A stretch of DNA of 57,500 nucleotides from Glandiceps talaboti (GCF_964340395.1 NC_135562.1:15658796-15716295); one strand, 5' to 3'. Shown: positions 1 through 13,310, counted from the first letter of the stretch. Translations and numbers: made by a program. Notes: generated from the letters alone by a model not told the origin.

Positions 1-573
1 GAGAGATAGTTCTCACTACAAATAATATTTGCCTACTACTTGATGTCAACCAACAAAGAGATTTGCCATCTCTACGGAGATTACATCGGTCTCCAAAATA
101 GGTTTACTCATCAATGGGGAGATAATATGAAATTGCATCGGACTATCCATCAAATCTCGATGGAGTGGATACAAGAATGTGTTAACCGTACTCCACCATC
201 GATGTCCATTAGTTTTTCGACAATGACTATAATAGTCTCTGCCAATGTACCAAAAAAAGGTTCAAACAAAATCTCCTTGTAATACTAAACAAAGTAAACA
301 CTAGGGTAGACACCAGATGCAGAGCTTATTAATCTAAGGGACATTCTCCGTGCTCTTTGCTACATCAGAACCGTATTAATGATTATTGATTGTCGGTTTG
401 TTAGCTTCCCCTCCTACTTCGGGCATTGCCCAGAGAGGGATTATGTAACCACTCCATGCATCAATTTCAACGACAGGTTTAGCTGCAAACGGTTCACTAG
501 TACTCATATTTCTTTTTTGTAACCCTTCATCTCCATGGTTTGTAATGATAACAATATTTTGGTTTGTAGTGTA
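1..573. other. Unassigned 5' edge
   Basis: Short frames at 40-282 (+) and 376-585 (-) show no recognisable motif or splice context. They could be remnants of a mobile element. I see no supported feature. Confidence 0.3.
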
Positions 574-665
574 TACCACGTTCACTCTCTGTGCTCAAAG
601 CACTTTACAGTTATTGCCCCTGGTGCAGATCTATAACAAGCAGGTTTATACTAATGCCTCCCGAA
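574..665 (+). repeat. SINE-like dispersed repeat, 5' fragment
   Basis: CTGTGCTCAAAGCACTTTAC followed by TTATTGCCCCTGGTGCAGAT matches the 5' half of the 50.3-kb copy. The match fades after about 665. Confidence 0.5.
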
Positions 666-887
666 AGGGCAAAACCATAAATCTTTGGGCCTACACATGT
701 TTGTTGGAATGCAAAATTCTGAATTATACCTATTATACATGATGTACCACTTAATTGTAGAATTAAATATATGAAACTGTATGAAAGTTGAAGCTTGCAT
801 AGTTAACATATTGCTTGAACTTATTGATAAGTTCATTTCATTTTTGAATTCAGATAATATAACTTATCTAAATAATTTAGCTTCATT

Positions 888-1003
888 TATTTATTTTGCA
901 ATGAAAAATAGAGAGGAATTTCCCTCTATGAACTGAAACGTTTGTATTACTGTTTGCTCTTTGGGCCTGTGGCCTTATTGTTATGAAATAAACTGATTGA
1001 TTG
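888..1003 (+). mobile_element. LINE 3' tail fragment
   Basis: TGGCCTTATTGTTATGAAAT, then AAACTGATTGATTGA, is a polyadenylation-type 3' end with short tandem repeats, as found at LINE 3' ends. No coding sequence is attached. Confidence 0.45.
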
Positions 1004-1019
1004 AACATATTGCTTGATT

Positions 1020-1610
1020 ATCAAACAAATCATTAATTATACAAATTAACTATTTACCTTATGAGTTTAATACATCACCAAACTTTACATGACACGTTCA
1101 CTTCTTTACCACCAATATATGTACTATATTATCTGAAATTTAATGCTTGCATTCTGAAGCTATTGTCTAATTATCAAAAATGATTATTTATGCAAATTAC
1201 ACACTACATAAAAAAATCACATCAAACACGTGTGATTTGTATGTACTGGGTTACATGAAATTTGAAGCTTGCATTCTTAAGATAAAGCATAATTACCTAA
1301 ATCATTAAATTAAATACTAAAACTTAAAGACTATGCTGACAGGCTTTATCGGATATGTGCGCATTTTTATGGTATTATATGTACCAAATTATATGAAATT
1401 TGAAGATTGCATTCTAAAGGTATAGCTTAATTACTGAAAATAATTAATTATGCAAATTAATCATGCAAGCTTTTAAGATAAATCAGCAAACTTTATAGGA
1501 CACATGCGCTAGCTATGGTTAACATATTTGCTGAATTATATTGAATATGAAGTGTGCACTCCAAAGATAATTCCTAAAAAAAACATTAATTATGCAAATG
1601 ACTAATTACT
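1020..1610 (+). repeat. Degenerate tandem repeat of about 120-150 bp, cluster 1
   Basis: Four diverged units recur with cores like ATGAAATTTGAAGCTTGCAT, then TTAAGATA, then TAATTAC and ATTATGCAAATTA. Cores start near 1132, 1254, 1392 and 1540. The same family occurs in intron 1 of sulfotransferase paralogue 2. Confidence 0.7.
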
Positions 1611-1719
1611 TTTGATCGGACGTTTACCAAAATCTACTCGTTTCTTGTCATTACCATGTTGAAGATGTGTAGCAAGTTTCACAAGAAACAATGCAGCACC
1701 TGTTTGAGATATCGTGTCC

Positions 1720-1722
<3 letters not shown>

Positions 1723-1760
<38 letters not shown>

Positions 1761-1800
1761 AGCACAACATAACCTCCCCTTACGGGGGGGGGGTGGTGGT
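1723..1800 (+). repeat. CAGA microsatellite and G-run
   Basis: About ten CAGA units (1723-1760), followed after 20 bp by a 10-base G-run, at the 5' edge of a SINE-like fragment. Confidence 0.9.
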
Positions 1801-1825
1801 AACAAAACGGTCATGGGGAGCACGC

Positions 1826-2005
1826 CGTCCATTGCAGCCTCTGTAAGCGCATATGATTAACATATTCACATTGCAACCTCTATCCTACCAGGTTCCCAGT
1901 TATACTGCTAGGTTAAGTGAGGTGCAATCGGGATTCAAATCTTGCCCTTGATCTGACATCAGTCATTCAGAAATAAACGGCACTCAAACCATTCGACCAT
2001 CATGA
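1826..2005 (+). repeat. SINE-like dispersed repeat, 3' half
   Basis: Shares TTCACATTGCAACCTCTATC, CTACCAGGTTCCCAGTTATA and the CCATCATGACTC ending with the 50.3-kb copy. It follows a CAGA tract and a G-run. Confidence 0.6.
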
Positions 2006-3339
2006 CTCTACACAATGATTTTTATTTGGGAAAATAAATCATTCATCATTATTATCATTATTGTCAGCTTGAGGTGCTCTTCAGTGTTCATTGGTTGTTC
2101 AGTTCAAACGGACCTCTTTCAGCTTTCCAGTAAATCTGCCTATCAGCCACTTGAACAGCCAATTGTATTGATACTGGTGGGGACTGTGCCATGTATTCTG
2201 TAGTACCCACTTCCATACGAGTGTTCATCATTTCGTGTTCTTAGCAGTCGCTAGTGGATTTTCGTCTGTCATGCAAACGCCATCTAACTTAATGCATTCA
2301 AAATTATATTGATACTTGGAACGTGATATATATGTTTTTAATATAGGACATCAATATTATACTTGGTTCTCTCAGTGATCTGAGGTTGAATTAAGAGTAT
2401 TTTACGTACTAAATTACTGAGTGATAATCTTATGAGTTTAATTTGGACAGATAAATATAATAAGTTCATGGTTTCGGGAATGTGCATACTATTTTTTATT
2501 GTAAGACTTTCAGAATTCTTGTTTCAGTGATATTTTTATACTTCGCCCGTTGGAATTATTGCGGGAGAAAATCTAGCCTTAGTGGGAACTTTCATTTCTG
2601 TGTCATTTTATGAGTAGCCCTAGCTGACACTTGTTATGGAAGGTTATAGACGACCATACAACATTTATCTTATTAAGATTGTAATTAAGTTATAAATATC
2701 CACTTACTCCAAAATTCATACATTTTCTAAAAGCTCCTGACCTAATCTTTATGAGAGTATGAATAATGAATAGGTATTTTGTCACGTGACCAGGTGGTTT
2801 GTGAAACTGAGCTTTATTTTTTTGAGTTCAATCACTGTTAGATTCATTGGGTGACATCAGAGATATTTGAAATACATGTCCTCTTATTCCACCAAACAAA
2901 GGTAAGAACATTGAATCATATGACATTTTTTTTATCCCTTGTATTAATTTTTATAATTTTTTATCTAATGAATGTGTGAAATTAACATTTTTTTTAAAAT
3001 TTACCCTGCAAGAAGCTGACACTATTCATAGAGAGAGGCAAATGCTAATACAAGAATCAATATCGATTCATAGCATCATTACGTAAAGATTTATTGAACG
3101 AGTGTTCCTCATAACATTAGATAGTTTAAATGTAATGTATACTCTGCTTTCATCGTGCCGCGCAAAGCTATGTGGGGGATGAGAGGAGGGGCACCAGGAT
3201 ATATAGAGCTACGTTCTGTATATTTATTTACACCCTGAACTAGAACCATTGTTGACTGTTTCCAGGGGTCAGACACGATTAGTATCGCTATTTTCTGACT
3301 CCTGTTGTCCGATCTGATTGATTTCTTTCGTACGTATTT
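2006..3339. other. Noncoding, no recognised feature
   Basis: AT-rich sequence with no long frame or repeat recognised. AAACAAAG|gtaaga near 2900 looks like a splice donor, but its phase does not fit the sulfotransferase anchor exon. Confidence 0.3.
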
Positions 3340-3395
3340 ACATTTGTGATGTCATTTATTCTTTTTGATCGCATAATAAAAGATATCGTATCGTA
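3340..3395 (+). mobile_element. LINE-type 3' tail fragment
   Basis: GCATAATAAAAGATATCGTA followed by a GTATC-like repeat resembles the tail of the LINE at 11.74 kb. The upstream sequence is not recognisable. Confidence 0.35.
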
Positions 3396-3854
3396 TATCA
3401 GTAGCTTTTGACTTGCAAAACGACAGGATGGATTATCTTTGCAATTAGGCATAATTTGGCAAATATATATTCAAAAGGGGCACATTAAATAAAAAAAGGA
3501 GAGTTCTTTTCCAAATACTAGCTGGTGACATGAAAGGAAGTCAAAATACCGATGTAACGTTCAGAATAGGTCAGGAGCTTTCAGCAAATAGTTTTTAGGT
3601 GTTTGATGATTAATACCTTAGTAAGAAATTAATTAATTAATTAATTAGAAAGCTTTAATTACAAGATGTCGCTTGTATGGACCATAGTCTTGTTCTATTT
3701 GAAAAGATAAATTACCTTTATGGTATAATATTGTTGTCCATGGTACATCCGTGTCAAAGCGGCATACGTTTTTAGGATAGTTTTTACTTCTTACATAGTC
3801 ATATACTAGATATAAGTACCGTTCTGCATAACATCCTTATTCTTTGGATTTAGT

Positions 3855-4028
<174 letters not shown>

Positions 4029-4214
4029 ATTTACACATAATAAAAATTATTTAAAATTACATAACAAAACCCCCGACCTTCCCACCCTCTTTTCTGATGA
4101 CATGTTATCGGAAACACACAATTCCTTTTCTGCCTCATACTAAGATATTTTAATCGATATATCAAATATTCAGAATTTACACACTTTCATTTTATTTTGC
4201 ACGCTAATGCCCAG

Positions 4215-6901
4215 ATGACGCGGAAAATGAATGGACAATACCCAGTCAAAGCGTTAGGTGTGCGTGTGAAAGAGGCAAACCGAATGTCAAAACACACTGG
4301 TAGGTTGAATAGTTGTTACCTTTCGTTGACCAAAAATTAATAAACTATATGTAAATACAATTAAGGTCGAATACACCACGGAAATAAAAATCTGGTTTTT
4401 TTTTCTTCTCATACGTTTTCTTCTCATACTGTGTTCGAGAAAATAAACTCTCAGTTGGAACCTAGAAGATAAAATGTGTGTTAACCATGCAATTATTTAA
4501 ATATTCGTACAATGTTAAACCAAAATGTAATCAATGGACACCAAACACTTTCGTAACCCTATGAGAAAATCGTATTCTTAATCTCATATCTTTATTTCTT
4601 ATTAAGCGCTTTATATTAAATAACAAACATAAAAAACAACAAAAATACACTATTTGAAAAAAAAACTGTTTAAAATGATGATATGGACGATATTCTTTTA
4701 TCGTTGTCCTTAACTCCGCTTGTATGTTAGGTTTTATGTGGTGATACATCTGTGTGTCTCGAACTAAAAAATTCTGAACTTTTAATGACGAGAAATATAA
4801 TGTCCTAGGAGAAAGCTATTCACGAATTTATATTGTGCTTATTTTGGAAGGAAAATGTTTGGATGAGAGGCTTTTATTCAGAGTTATCATTGTCGCTGCA
4901 ATAGTACTACTCTTTGTAACGCCATATCTGACTCGTTACTATGACAACCACATCGCCAAGTGAGTATTTCTAATAACTTTATTTATAACATACAAGCCAT
5001 GTTTAATGCGTTCGAACAAAACAAGCTGTTTTACAACCTGGTTGTTCGACGTCATAACAACTCGTCTCTACGTCATTGGTTCTGTGATGCTTGAAATATG
5101 TCATAATGTTCCAAACTGTCATCAGTATTCCATTCGTAGTCTCGAAATGCCTCTGATCAGAGTGTTGTTTTCCTAATGACAGTAGTGTACAACTAAAGTT
5201 GACTTTGAAGATGCCGAGAAGTCTTCTCCTGATCACACTATCAAACTGATATACATTACCATATATACAAAACACCAGCAGGTGCCTTTACTTCGGTGTA
5301 GGCTCATTCCATGTTCTTACCAGTTTGTTTATGTGTGTGAAAGTTAGTCATATCGTCCTATACCATATGGTATGACCAACTGTCGCAGACATAAACAAAG
5401 TTTTGAAAGCATCGTGTGTCAGGGCATTGTTTTTTCATTGTATCAATACATGTCAATTTAATAGTGTGATATGGAGAAGACGTTATGGCTCATTCAAACA
5501 AAGCCAGTTTTATGTGTCCACTACTGATAAATAGATGTTCGGATCATCACTATCTCTAGCTCTAGACGATTGCTGAAATGTTTGAATTCTTACAAAAAGC
5601 AAAACAATTTTGTCGATGAAAATGAAAATTGTTATGATCATACAAGTGATGTCACACGCACGCTTGACTCCTTTGAGCTAAATGGGTGCCACACAATGCA
5701 ATCATTGTATCATTGCATATTTAGTACATTAATGAAAATATTACTCAGGTAAAGTCAATTCTATAACAAGTAGGCTTGGAATACTAGAGCGTAGTGTTTT
5801 CAAATGTATGTAGTAACTCAAAACATTACATCAATATCATACTGTGTTATTTATACCGTATTTTTGTTGACATATTTTCTCTTCAGGATAAACGTTTTGA
5901 ATGTAGTCAGTGAAAATGATACTGCGTTGAAGAAATATTTTCATTTCGGACCAAATAACGACAGTGATAAAATTGAGAGAACGGATTTGGATGAATCAAC
6001 GTGCAAGCCTCAACACAATATCGTTTTCATCAAAACGGCCAAAACAGGTGGAAGTACGCTGTCAACTATTATCTACAGGTATGGTTTAAAACATGACCTC
6101 GTAGTAGCTGTTGACCCTAACCACAATGCACTGATACAGGAAGACGAATCAGCTGAACATTACGTCATAGAAAAATACAACTGCAGTGATTTTCCAGGTT
6201 ACAATATCATGGCAAGTCACATTTACTATAATCGACCTGCCATGGAAGAAATTGTAGACAATGCTAAGTATGTTACCATCATCAGATTTCCACAATCCCA
6301 AATAAAGTCCGGGTTCTATTTCATGCAAAAGGATAAGCTTTTCCCTAACGCGTCGAACCCACTCGGAGAATATGTAAAACTACGATATGATCACTTTATT
6401 CAAAATGGCGCCAAAGCATCCCATGGCATACTGCACGACTTTCGCAGATTTCGTATATCGGTTGATGAGAAGACACTGCTTGCAGAATTCCAACGGTTGG
6501 ACAATGAACTTGACCTGGTCATGTTAACCGAATATTACGACGAATCCCTGATATTGCTGAAGAAGCTTTTGTGTTGGGACTTTGAAGATATTGTCTACCA
6601 TAAAATGAAGATTCACAAGACTGAACAACCTCCGATTACTCCAATTATGGCTAAAATGATCAAAGAGTTGACAGTCCTGGATAACCAATTCTATGAATAT
6701 TTTAACAACACTTTCTGGGAAAAGGTCAGAAATTATGATGGTGACTTTTCAGCTGATCTTGAGAAATTTCAATCTCTACAAGAGGATTATAGTAATATGT
6801 GTAGCTATGGTAATGAGTCGTCTTACTGTGAGCTTTTGCATATTGACAGCATTGGAATGAGAAATAAGTTATCAAGAACAAACAAACAATGGGATTGCTA
6901 G
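4215..6901 (+). CDS. Galactose-3-O-sulfotransferase-like protein, paralogue 1 (three exons)
   Basis: Exons 4215-4299, 4851-4959 and 5887-6901 give 1209 nt, 402 aa plus TAG. Junctions are G|gtaggt (phase 1) and AA|gtgagt (phase 2), with acceptors ggaag| and cttcag|. Exon 2 opens with GKC and carries one membrane helix (about residues 36-55), giving a short cytosolic tail and a lumenal catalytic domain: type II Golgi topology. Exon 3 holds the 5'-phosphosulfate loop KTAKTGGST (114-122) and a 3'-phosphate segment, TIIRFPQSQIKSGF, around residues 195-208. Both are typical of the galactosylceramide/Gal-3-O-sulfotransferase family, which moves sulfate from PAPS to C3 of galactose. Possible N-glycosylation sites include NCS, NAS, NNT and NES. 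The first exon was chosen because its phase restores GKC exactly as in the paralogue at 13.3 kb. The in-frame ATG at 5804 is intronic. The acceptor is unknown: glycolipid and glycoprotein are both possible. Confidence 0.85.
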
Positions 6902-7390
6902 CCAGATGAAATTCAATCGTTTTATTTGAAAGTCCGCCATAACTGTTACATCGAATTGATCTGCCTGAGAATGCTCAACGAACATAATGGAGACTACAGT
7001 GAAGTCGACATAAATCTGACCCACTCGTCATAGCTTGCCCATGTCGCTCATGATTGAGTTTTTTGCATACACCTACATTAGATTCAACTCTCTAGTGATA
7101 CTCCATATTCCTGTCACCACAAAAACAAAACGATAGAATAATTTGCCGACTAGGAGCGCTGTTCGGGGGTAGTTTTACGACCAGAAGTGAGCACCACGAC
7201 AGTTGAGTATGTACTTGTAACGTCCTTTGAAAGAATCGTCATTTTATCATGTTTCACGGGAAGGTTTTAGTAGCAATCTCATCCTGTCAAAGTATTCTGC
7301 TAAATATGTTTCAGATCATGTAACTTTCATGAATATTTTAGTGACATTTCGTTCACTGCGTCATTTACTACCGTATTCATTAACGATTTT

Positions 7391-8051
7391 CTTTGTGAGG
7401 CACCCAAATGTAACACTTCTTTATGTGAGGCACCCAAATGTAACACTTTTTTATGTGAGGTACCCAAATGTAACACTTCTTTATGTGAGGCACCCAAATG
7501 TAACACTTCTTTATGTGAGGTACCCAAATGTAACACTTCTTTATGTGAGGTACCCAAATGTAACACTTTTTTATGTGAAGTACCCTAATGTAACACTTCT
7601 TTATGTGAGGTACCCAAATGTAACACTTCTTTATGTGAGGCACCCAAATGTGACACTTATTTGTGTGAGGTACCCAAATGTAACACTTCTTTATGTGAGG
7701 CACCCAAATGTGACACTTATTTGTGTGAGGCACCCAAATGTAACACTTCTTTATGTGAGACACCCAAATGTAACACTTCTTTATGTGAGGCACCCAAATG
7801 TAACACTTCTTTATGTGAGGTACCCAAATGTAACACTTCTTTATGTGAGGCACCCAGATGTAACACTTCTTTATGTGAGGCACCCAAATGTGACACTTCT
7901 TTATGTGAGGCACCCAAATGTAACACTTCTTTATGTGAGGTACCCAAATGTAACACTTCTTTATGTGAGACACCCAAATGTAACACTTCTTTATGTGAGG
8001 CACCCAAATGTAACACTTCTTTATGTGAGGTACCCAAATGTGACACTTCTT
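7391..8051 (+). repeat. 30-bp minisatellite, about 22 units
   Basis: The unit is GTGAGGCACCCAAATG plus TAACACTTCTTTAT, exactly 30 bp, repeated head to tail. Units differ mainly at GGCACC or GGTACC, and a few carry TGACACTTAT or GAGACACC. The last ten units hint at a 7-unit (210-bp) higher-order pattern. Because 30 is a multiple of three, long open frames appear on both strands; none has other support as a gene. Confidence 0.95.
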
Positions 8052-8099
8052 TCCGAAATGACTACAATGTAGGCACTTGTAATATGGTTTTGTAAAAGA

Positions 8100-9290
8100 G
8101 TCAAGCGATCTATCCACTTAGCCTGTGAACTTGTGATATTATTAATTATATCATTAATTATTATTGATTCATCATTTAACTATTATATACCACACCTCAT
8201 TAATATTTACAACCATTGACGATGACGAAAATTTAGCTTAAAATTAGCATGGTTTTTGTGTGTGCAAAAATCACAATTTCGATATTGCCAGTTATAGATC
8301 ACGCCCGGGTAATGAACCACGGTCGACATGATATATGCATGATGCATCATGTGACTTATTCAACAAATCAGCTCCAATATATGATATCCAGGATAATTAC
8401 TGAAACTGGTAATATCTCTCTAGTTAATCAGTCTCAGTGGTGAGCTCAACAGCCAAACGTGTCACAGAATCTAAGCAGTTTAAGTCTCAGAGAATGATTG
8501 GAATATTTCAATGACCATTCATGAAATTCGCTTGTATTACAAATGAGATGAAAGTTTGAATTTAATAGTGCAGTGATAGGATGACAAAACATAGCCAGAA
8601 TTTGTCAAAATGTGTGACATATTTTGTACTGCCAACAAGCTGTCAAAAGACGATTACACCATATTAAGCATCTACACCATTAGCTGAATCAATCTTATTA
8701 TGACTAAGATAGGCGGTTCCTACGGCTGTCTGTCTGAGTGTGACACATGGAAAATCACTCTGATCATCGCATTCAACAGGTAGATCATGTAAGTGCAAAG
8801 AATACAAAGTATGCTATCATATCTCCACTTGTACACGGCCCGGGATCACTTTAGCTTTAGGACAACAGAGCTCTTAACATATCTGCTCTGTCCATTCATC
8901 ATGATCACTCCTGGACGCGCATTCGTCTGTCCTTTTACATGTGCCCTCCCATTTATTGCATTAAGGTCCCAATGGCTAAACAATTTTGAAACTGTAGAGG
9001 AGTCAGGGAGTTGCCATTGCCTTTTACCATCCCAAACAACACTTATAATGGTATCAGTGTGTGATAAAATGACTACTGGTCATAAGGACCGACATGTAGC
9101 AAATGCTGCTGGTCCTTAAGGAAAACTGTTGGTCCATACTCAATGCAGTTCACCTTCACGACCTGTATGTACATCACCCCCCACTTACAGATCAATGATT
9201 TTGAGCTTTAATATGATACAACATATCTTTTGATATACTAAAGTAAAAGAGAGTACAACGAATTCCACTTTTGTTTCATCAATCTGTTCT
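8100..9290. other. Noncoding intergenic
   Basis: No gene seen. TCATAAGGACCGACATGT and CTGTTGGTCC (9075-9136) recur in diverged form at 12089-12152, a minor dispersed repeat. Confidence 0.3.
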
Positions 9291-9396
9291 TACAATTGAA
9301 AATTTCCACTCACAGAGTCAAAAAATAACTTGGAAGCAAATTTTGGATTCGCAGCCAAGTAATTTTGACTCTGTGAGTAGAGATTTTCATTTGTAA
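9291..9396. mobile_element. Short foldback element
   Basis: The left arm (9291-9333), containing CCACTCACAGAGTCAAAA, pairs with the right arm (9355-9395), containing TTTTGACTCTGTGAGTAG, around a 21-bp loop. No coding content. Confidence 0.75.
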
Positions 9397-10509
9397 CTAT
9401 GAACCTAGAGACTATGAATATTCATTCTCGCATAATCTGTTCCTATAGATGATAGTGGTCTGAGACAATGTATTCATTCCATAGAAATACAGATCCATAG
9501 ATTGTAGATAATATGGGTGAATGAATCATTAAATCTACATTATCTGCAATCTCTAAGAGATCACAAACCTCTCCTTCCTCACTACGATTCACTAAATTCT
9601 GAATCACATAATCCAAAGTCAGACTCATCGTCTGTGTCAACAGCTGATGTAGCTTTCCCACTCTTAGCGAACGTAGACCCACAAATTCATCATAGCAGAA
9701 AGTTTTGTCGGATAACTATCATAGTATCCCTCTTGAAAACTATGTATTCGCTTTATTTCAATTTCCATCCACACAGTGACACGGGGCGGTTTCGTCTTTT
9801 TTCAGTGTTTACAAAAATGTACTACCCCCCCCCCCCGATGAAGCCCTACCCGTGTACCCTACCGTGGTGTATTGCGTATCGCCTCTGACTGTTTGTGTAA
9901 AAAATCTGAACATGATGAAGAGAACTATGGCTAAACATGTCTTACAGTGCGAGGGTTTTTTTTTACGTGGGAGCGTGATGTGTTGACTGTACTGTCCTGT
10001 GTCATCCACTATGAACCCGTGTTTGGCATGATGCAGTAATTTTTCAGATACAATAATGGCAACAAAAATTGCAACATTTTTAAGTTTATACGTTGATTAC
10101 GACATGACAGGACGTACATTATCATATGCATCATATTGAAAACGCCTATTTGTACTGTTTTTACAAAAAAAACTATCGTACTGAAGATATTTTATGAAAT
10201 ATACTGCCTTCTTTATTAGTAAAACGCCATTTTCAGAGTAGTTTATATGTTTTTGGTCATTTTGCTTTGATCATGCCCACACACATGGGGAACTCCGGTA
10301 AATTGATCGGGAAACCCGCTAACATTTACCGGCTTTAATACCAGCCTTTAAAAAAATCATAGTGTCTGTTTCGTCGTCTTCTTCGGAAGCTCATTGCCGC
10401 CTTCTATATATCGCCACATGCTTATAAATACAACGTGGAACTGTCTCAAACACGTTAAAAGTTTCATACACTTCGAACAGTAAACTTTACAACAGTGATT
10501 ATTATACTT

Positions 10510-11766
10510 TACAACAGTGATTATCAAATCACTGTTACCACAGTCGTTAGACCCGTACCAGTTCGCATATCGTTCCAACCGTTCCGTTGAAGATGCTGTT
10601 TCCTTGGCGCTTCACTCAATTTTAACTCACCTTGATAATCGTGCGTCATATGTGCGGATGCTATTTATTGACTTCAGCTCGGCATTTAATACCATCATTC
10701 CATCATTCCATCAAAACTATTCGCAAAAATTTCACATCTAGAACTCGACCAGTCTATTGCAGATGGATTCTAAATTTCCTGTACGACAGATCGCAAATAG
10801 TTAAGATCAACGATCGCACTTCTTTGTCACTTGTTTTAAACACGGGCGCTCCTCAGGGTTGTGTTTTAAGTCCGTTATTGTATTCACTTTTCACTTATGA
10901 CTGTGCACCAAAGTACTATGATAATGTAATTGTTAAGTTTGCTGATGACACAACGGCAATCGGACTAATAAAGAACAATGATGAGTCTTTGTACAGGGCG
11001 GACATTGAGAATTTAAGCAAATGGTGTGAAGTGAACAACCTCGAGCTCAATATCAATGTCAGTAAGACTAAGGAAGTAATCATTGATTTTAGATTATTGA
11101 GTGACCTTCATAGTCCAATTAATATCAATGGTGCAGATGTAGAAATTGTAAGCACTTTTAAGTTCTTAGGTATTAAGATATCCCATGTTTTGTCATGGCG
11201 CGAAAATACAACGTCTCTTGTCAAAAAAGCACAGCAGCGTCTTTATTTTCTAAGACGCATGAAAAAATTTGGCCTGTGTCAAGACATTTTAGTCAATTTC
11301 TATCGTTCGACCATTGAAAGCATTTTAACGTATTCTATCATCGTCTGGTTTGGCAACATCACATCGGAGGAACTGTCTTCACTCGAGAAAATTGTCCGCA
11401 TGGCAGAGAGAATAATCGGTACTGATCTGCCAACACTTGACTCCATATACCACTCGAGGTCATTACTTAAGGCTACTTCCATTTTGAAGGATTCAAGCCA
11501 TCCTGCAAATAGTCTTTTTAACATTTTACGCTCTGGTCGACGTTATCGCAGCATTAAGACATCGTCTGAACGTTTTAGGAAGAGTTTTTATCCCTCTGTA
11601 ATCCGAATTTTAAACCAGTCATGATCAATCATTTTAATGTTTATTTAGATAATGTTCAGCCACTTTTATTTCCATCTACACTTTTAATATGGGGCGCTCG
11701 TGAAAAGTCATTTTCCAATGTTTTTTTTTTAAAAACATGGCAATAAAGTATCTGTATCTGTATCTC
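10510..11766 (+). mobile_element. 5'-truncated LINE reverse transcriptase fragment (CR1/L2/Rex1-like)
   Basis: The reading frames include [31 protein letters not shown] and VKFADDTTAIGLI, the reverse transcriptase core with its catalytic Asp-Asp. A break between about 10690 and 10745 shifts the frame after the first motif, and the 5' part (endonuclease) is missing. The 3' end is AATAAA followed by GTATCT repeats (about 11740-11766), a LINE-type tail. This is a dead copy. Clade assignment is tentative. Confidence 0.85.
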
Positions 11767-12754
11767 GGAAAAAGACGCATGCGCTGAATGCGTAAAATGA
11801 GTCTGAATGTCTGAGACGTTCTGATTAGTCAAGCCACAAATAATTAGAGAAATTAAACCAATCATGTGTTTGCTAACATAACTGCATAAAGTAAATGCTG
11901 TATGCTACGTTATATGTAGACATGATATCAACATCGACAACAACACATGTATTGAGCTAGCTCTGTCGCTTGATTTGAACGAAATGTCGAGAGTAAAATA
12001 ATAGGTAACACAAGATCAGATTCATGTAGGTGAAATTGGATATATCTTTGAATAAATGTTATTATTTACTCCAAATTCGAATTGGTCATAACGACCGATA
12101 AGTTGTTGTAATTCTGAAAAACTGTCGGTCCGAACGGAAATCTGTTGGTCTCCGAGGTCTCGGACCGAAGGACCGGCGTTAATTTCGCACGCTGAATGGT
12201 ATATATTAATTTATGTAATTATATATAAAGTATTCTTAACTGGCCTAAGGATTCATGGTGGCCTCTTTTCATTACCTTGAGTAAGGTTTACTCACCCTCA
12301 AATGAAATCAAGGCATAATCACTAAAAATACGAATATATTATCGGTAACACATGCAAACAACACGTTATCGACTGTTGCTATGGTCTCTGAGTGTAGGCC
12401 TAATCTGCCACAAATCTTTCAATACAATTCTGAAAATAATTAATGCACCTCACCACATTATGTGGTGCGTATTGGTGAAATTTCTAGTACTCAACGACTG
12501 CTGCTTTAGAGCGAAGTTTTACTGTACACGTAGTTTATGCCAAGGTACACTATCACTAACTAAATTAACACGGTTACTTTCTCCGATGATTCTACATATC
12601 CACTGGGGAATATAGAGCGATTGTCGTCCGACCAGACGTAAGACAGGTAAGCTGTAAGTGATATAACGATCAATCAAGTTTTACGCTAATACTTCCACAA
12701 ATTACATACGAAGCCGTTAAAGGAACAAAGTACATACATTTTGGTGATTAGATT

Positions 12755-12874
12755 TGTTTGGGGCCGGTTACCCGACACCATCAAGCATTTCACTTTTTAC
12801 GTATTCAAAAAATCACAAAAAATTGTGAAGTCTGACGAGAAATAGTTGATGCGGAAATTGCCATCAACTTAAAA

Positions 12875-12878
<4 letters not shown>
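12755..12878 (+). repeat. Dispersed 330-bp repeat, 5' part running into an ATGT tract
   Basis: It matches the family from GGTTACCCGACACC to GCCATCAACTTAAAAATA, where an (ATGT)n tract takes over. The rest of the element is missing or replaced by the microsatellite. Confidence 0.65.
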
Positions 12879-12907
<29 letters not shown>

Positions 12908-12982
12908 TGTATGTATGTATGTATGTATGTATGTATGTATGTATGTATGTATGTATGTATGTATGTATGTATGTATGTATGT
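12879..12982 (+). repeat. ATGT microsatellite
   Basis: About 26 uninterrupted tetranucleotide units, joined directly to a broken 330-bp-family repeat. Confidence 0.95.
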
Positions 12983-13120
12983 GTGTGTGTTGCCATATGT
13001 ATTTGTTTGCGGTAACGTTTGTGTTTACACATATTGTGTACTTGTAATCATAAGCGATGGCTCTTTTGATATACTATATCCATAACCTTATGGTTGCTTT
13101 TTGATATATGAAAGAAGACG

Positions 13121-13310
<190 letters not shown>

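Noticed and set aside
2860-2910. ATGTCCTCTTATTCC...AAG|gtaaga as first exon of sulfotransferase 1
   Set aside because: Its phase (2) would put a stop in the anchor exon. The exon at 4215-4299 fits with phase 1.
5804-5886. Hydrophobic N-terminus MYVVTQNITSISYCVIY as the start of sulfotransferase 1
   Set aside because: It ends in a consensus acceptor (tctcttcag) and would duplicate the membrane anchor. The upstream exons fit by phase and match paralogue 2.
7391-8051. CRISPR-like array
   Set aside because: Units are contiguous with no unique spacers, and the context is eukaryotic.
7227-8072. 281-aa open frame on the plus strand, and 245-aa frame on the minus strand, over the minisatellite
   Set aside because: Both arise from a 30-bp unit lacking stops in several frames. 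There is no domain, no splice context and no codon signature.
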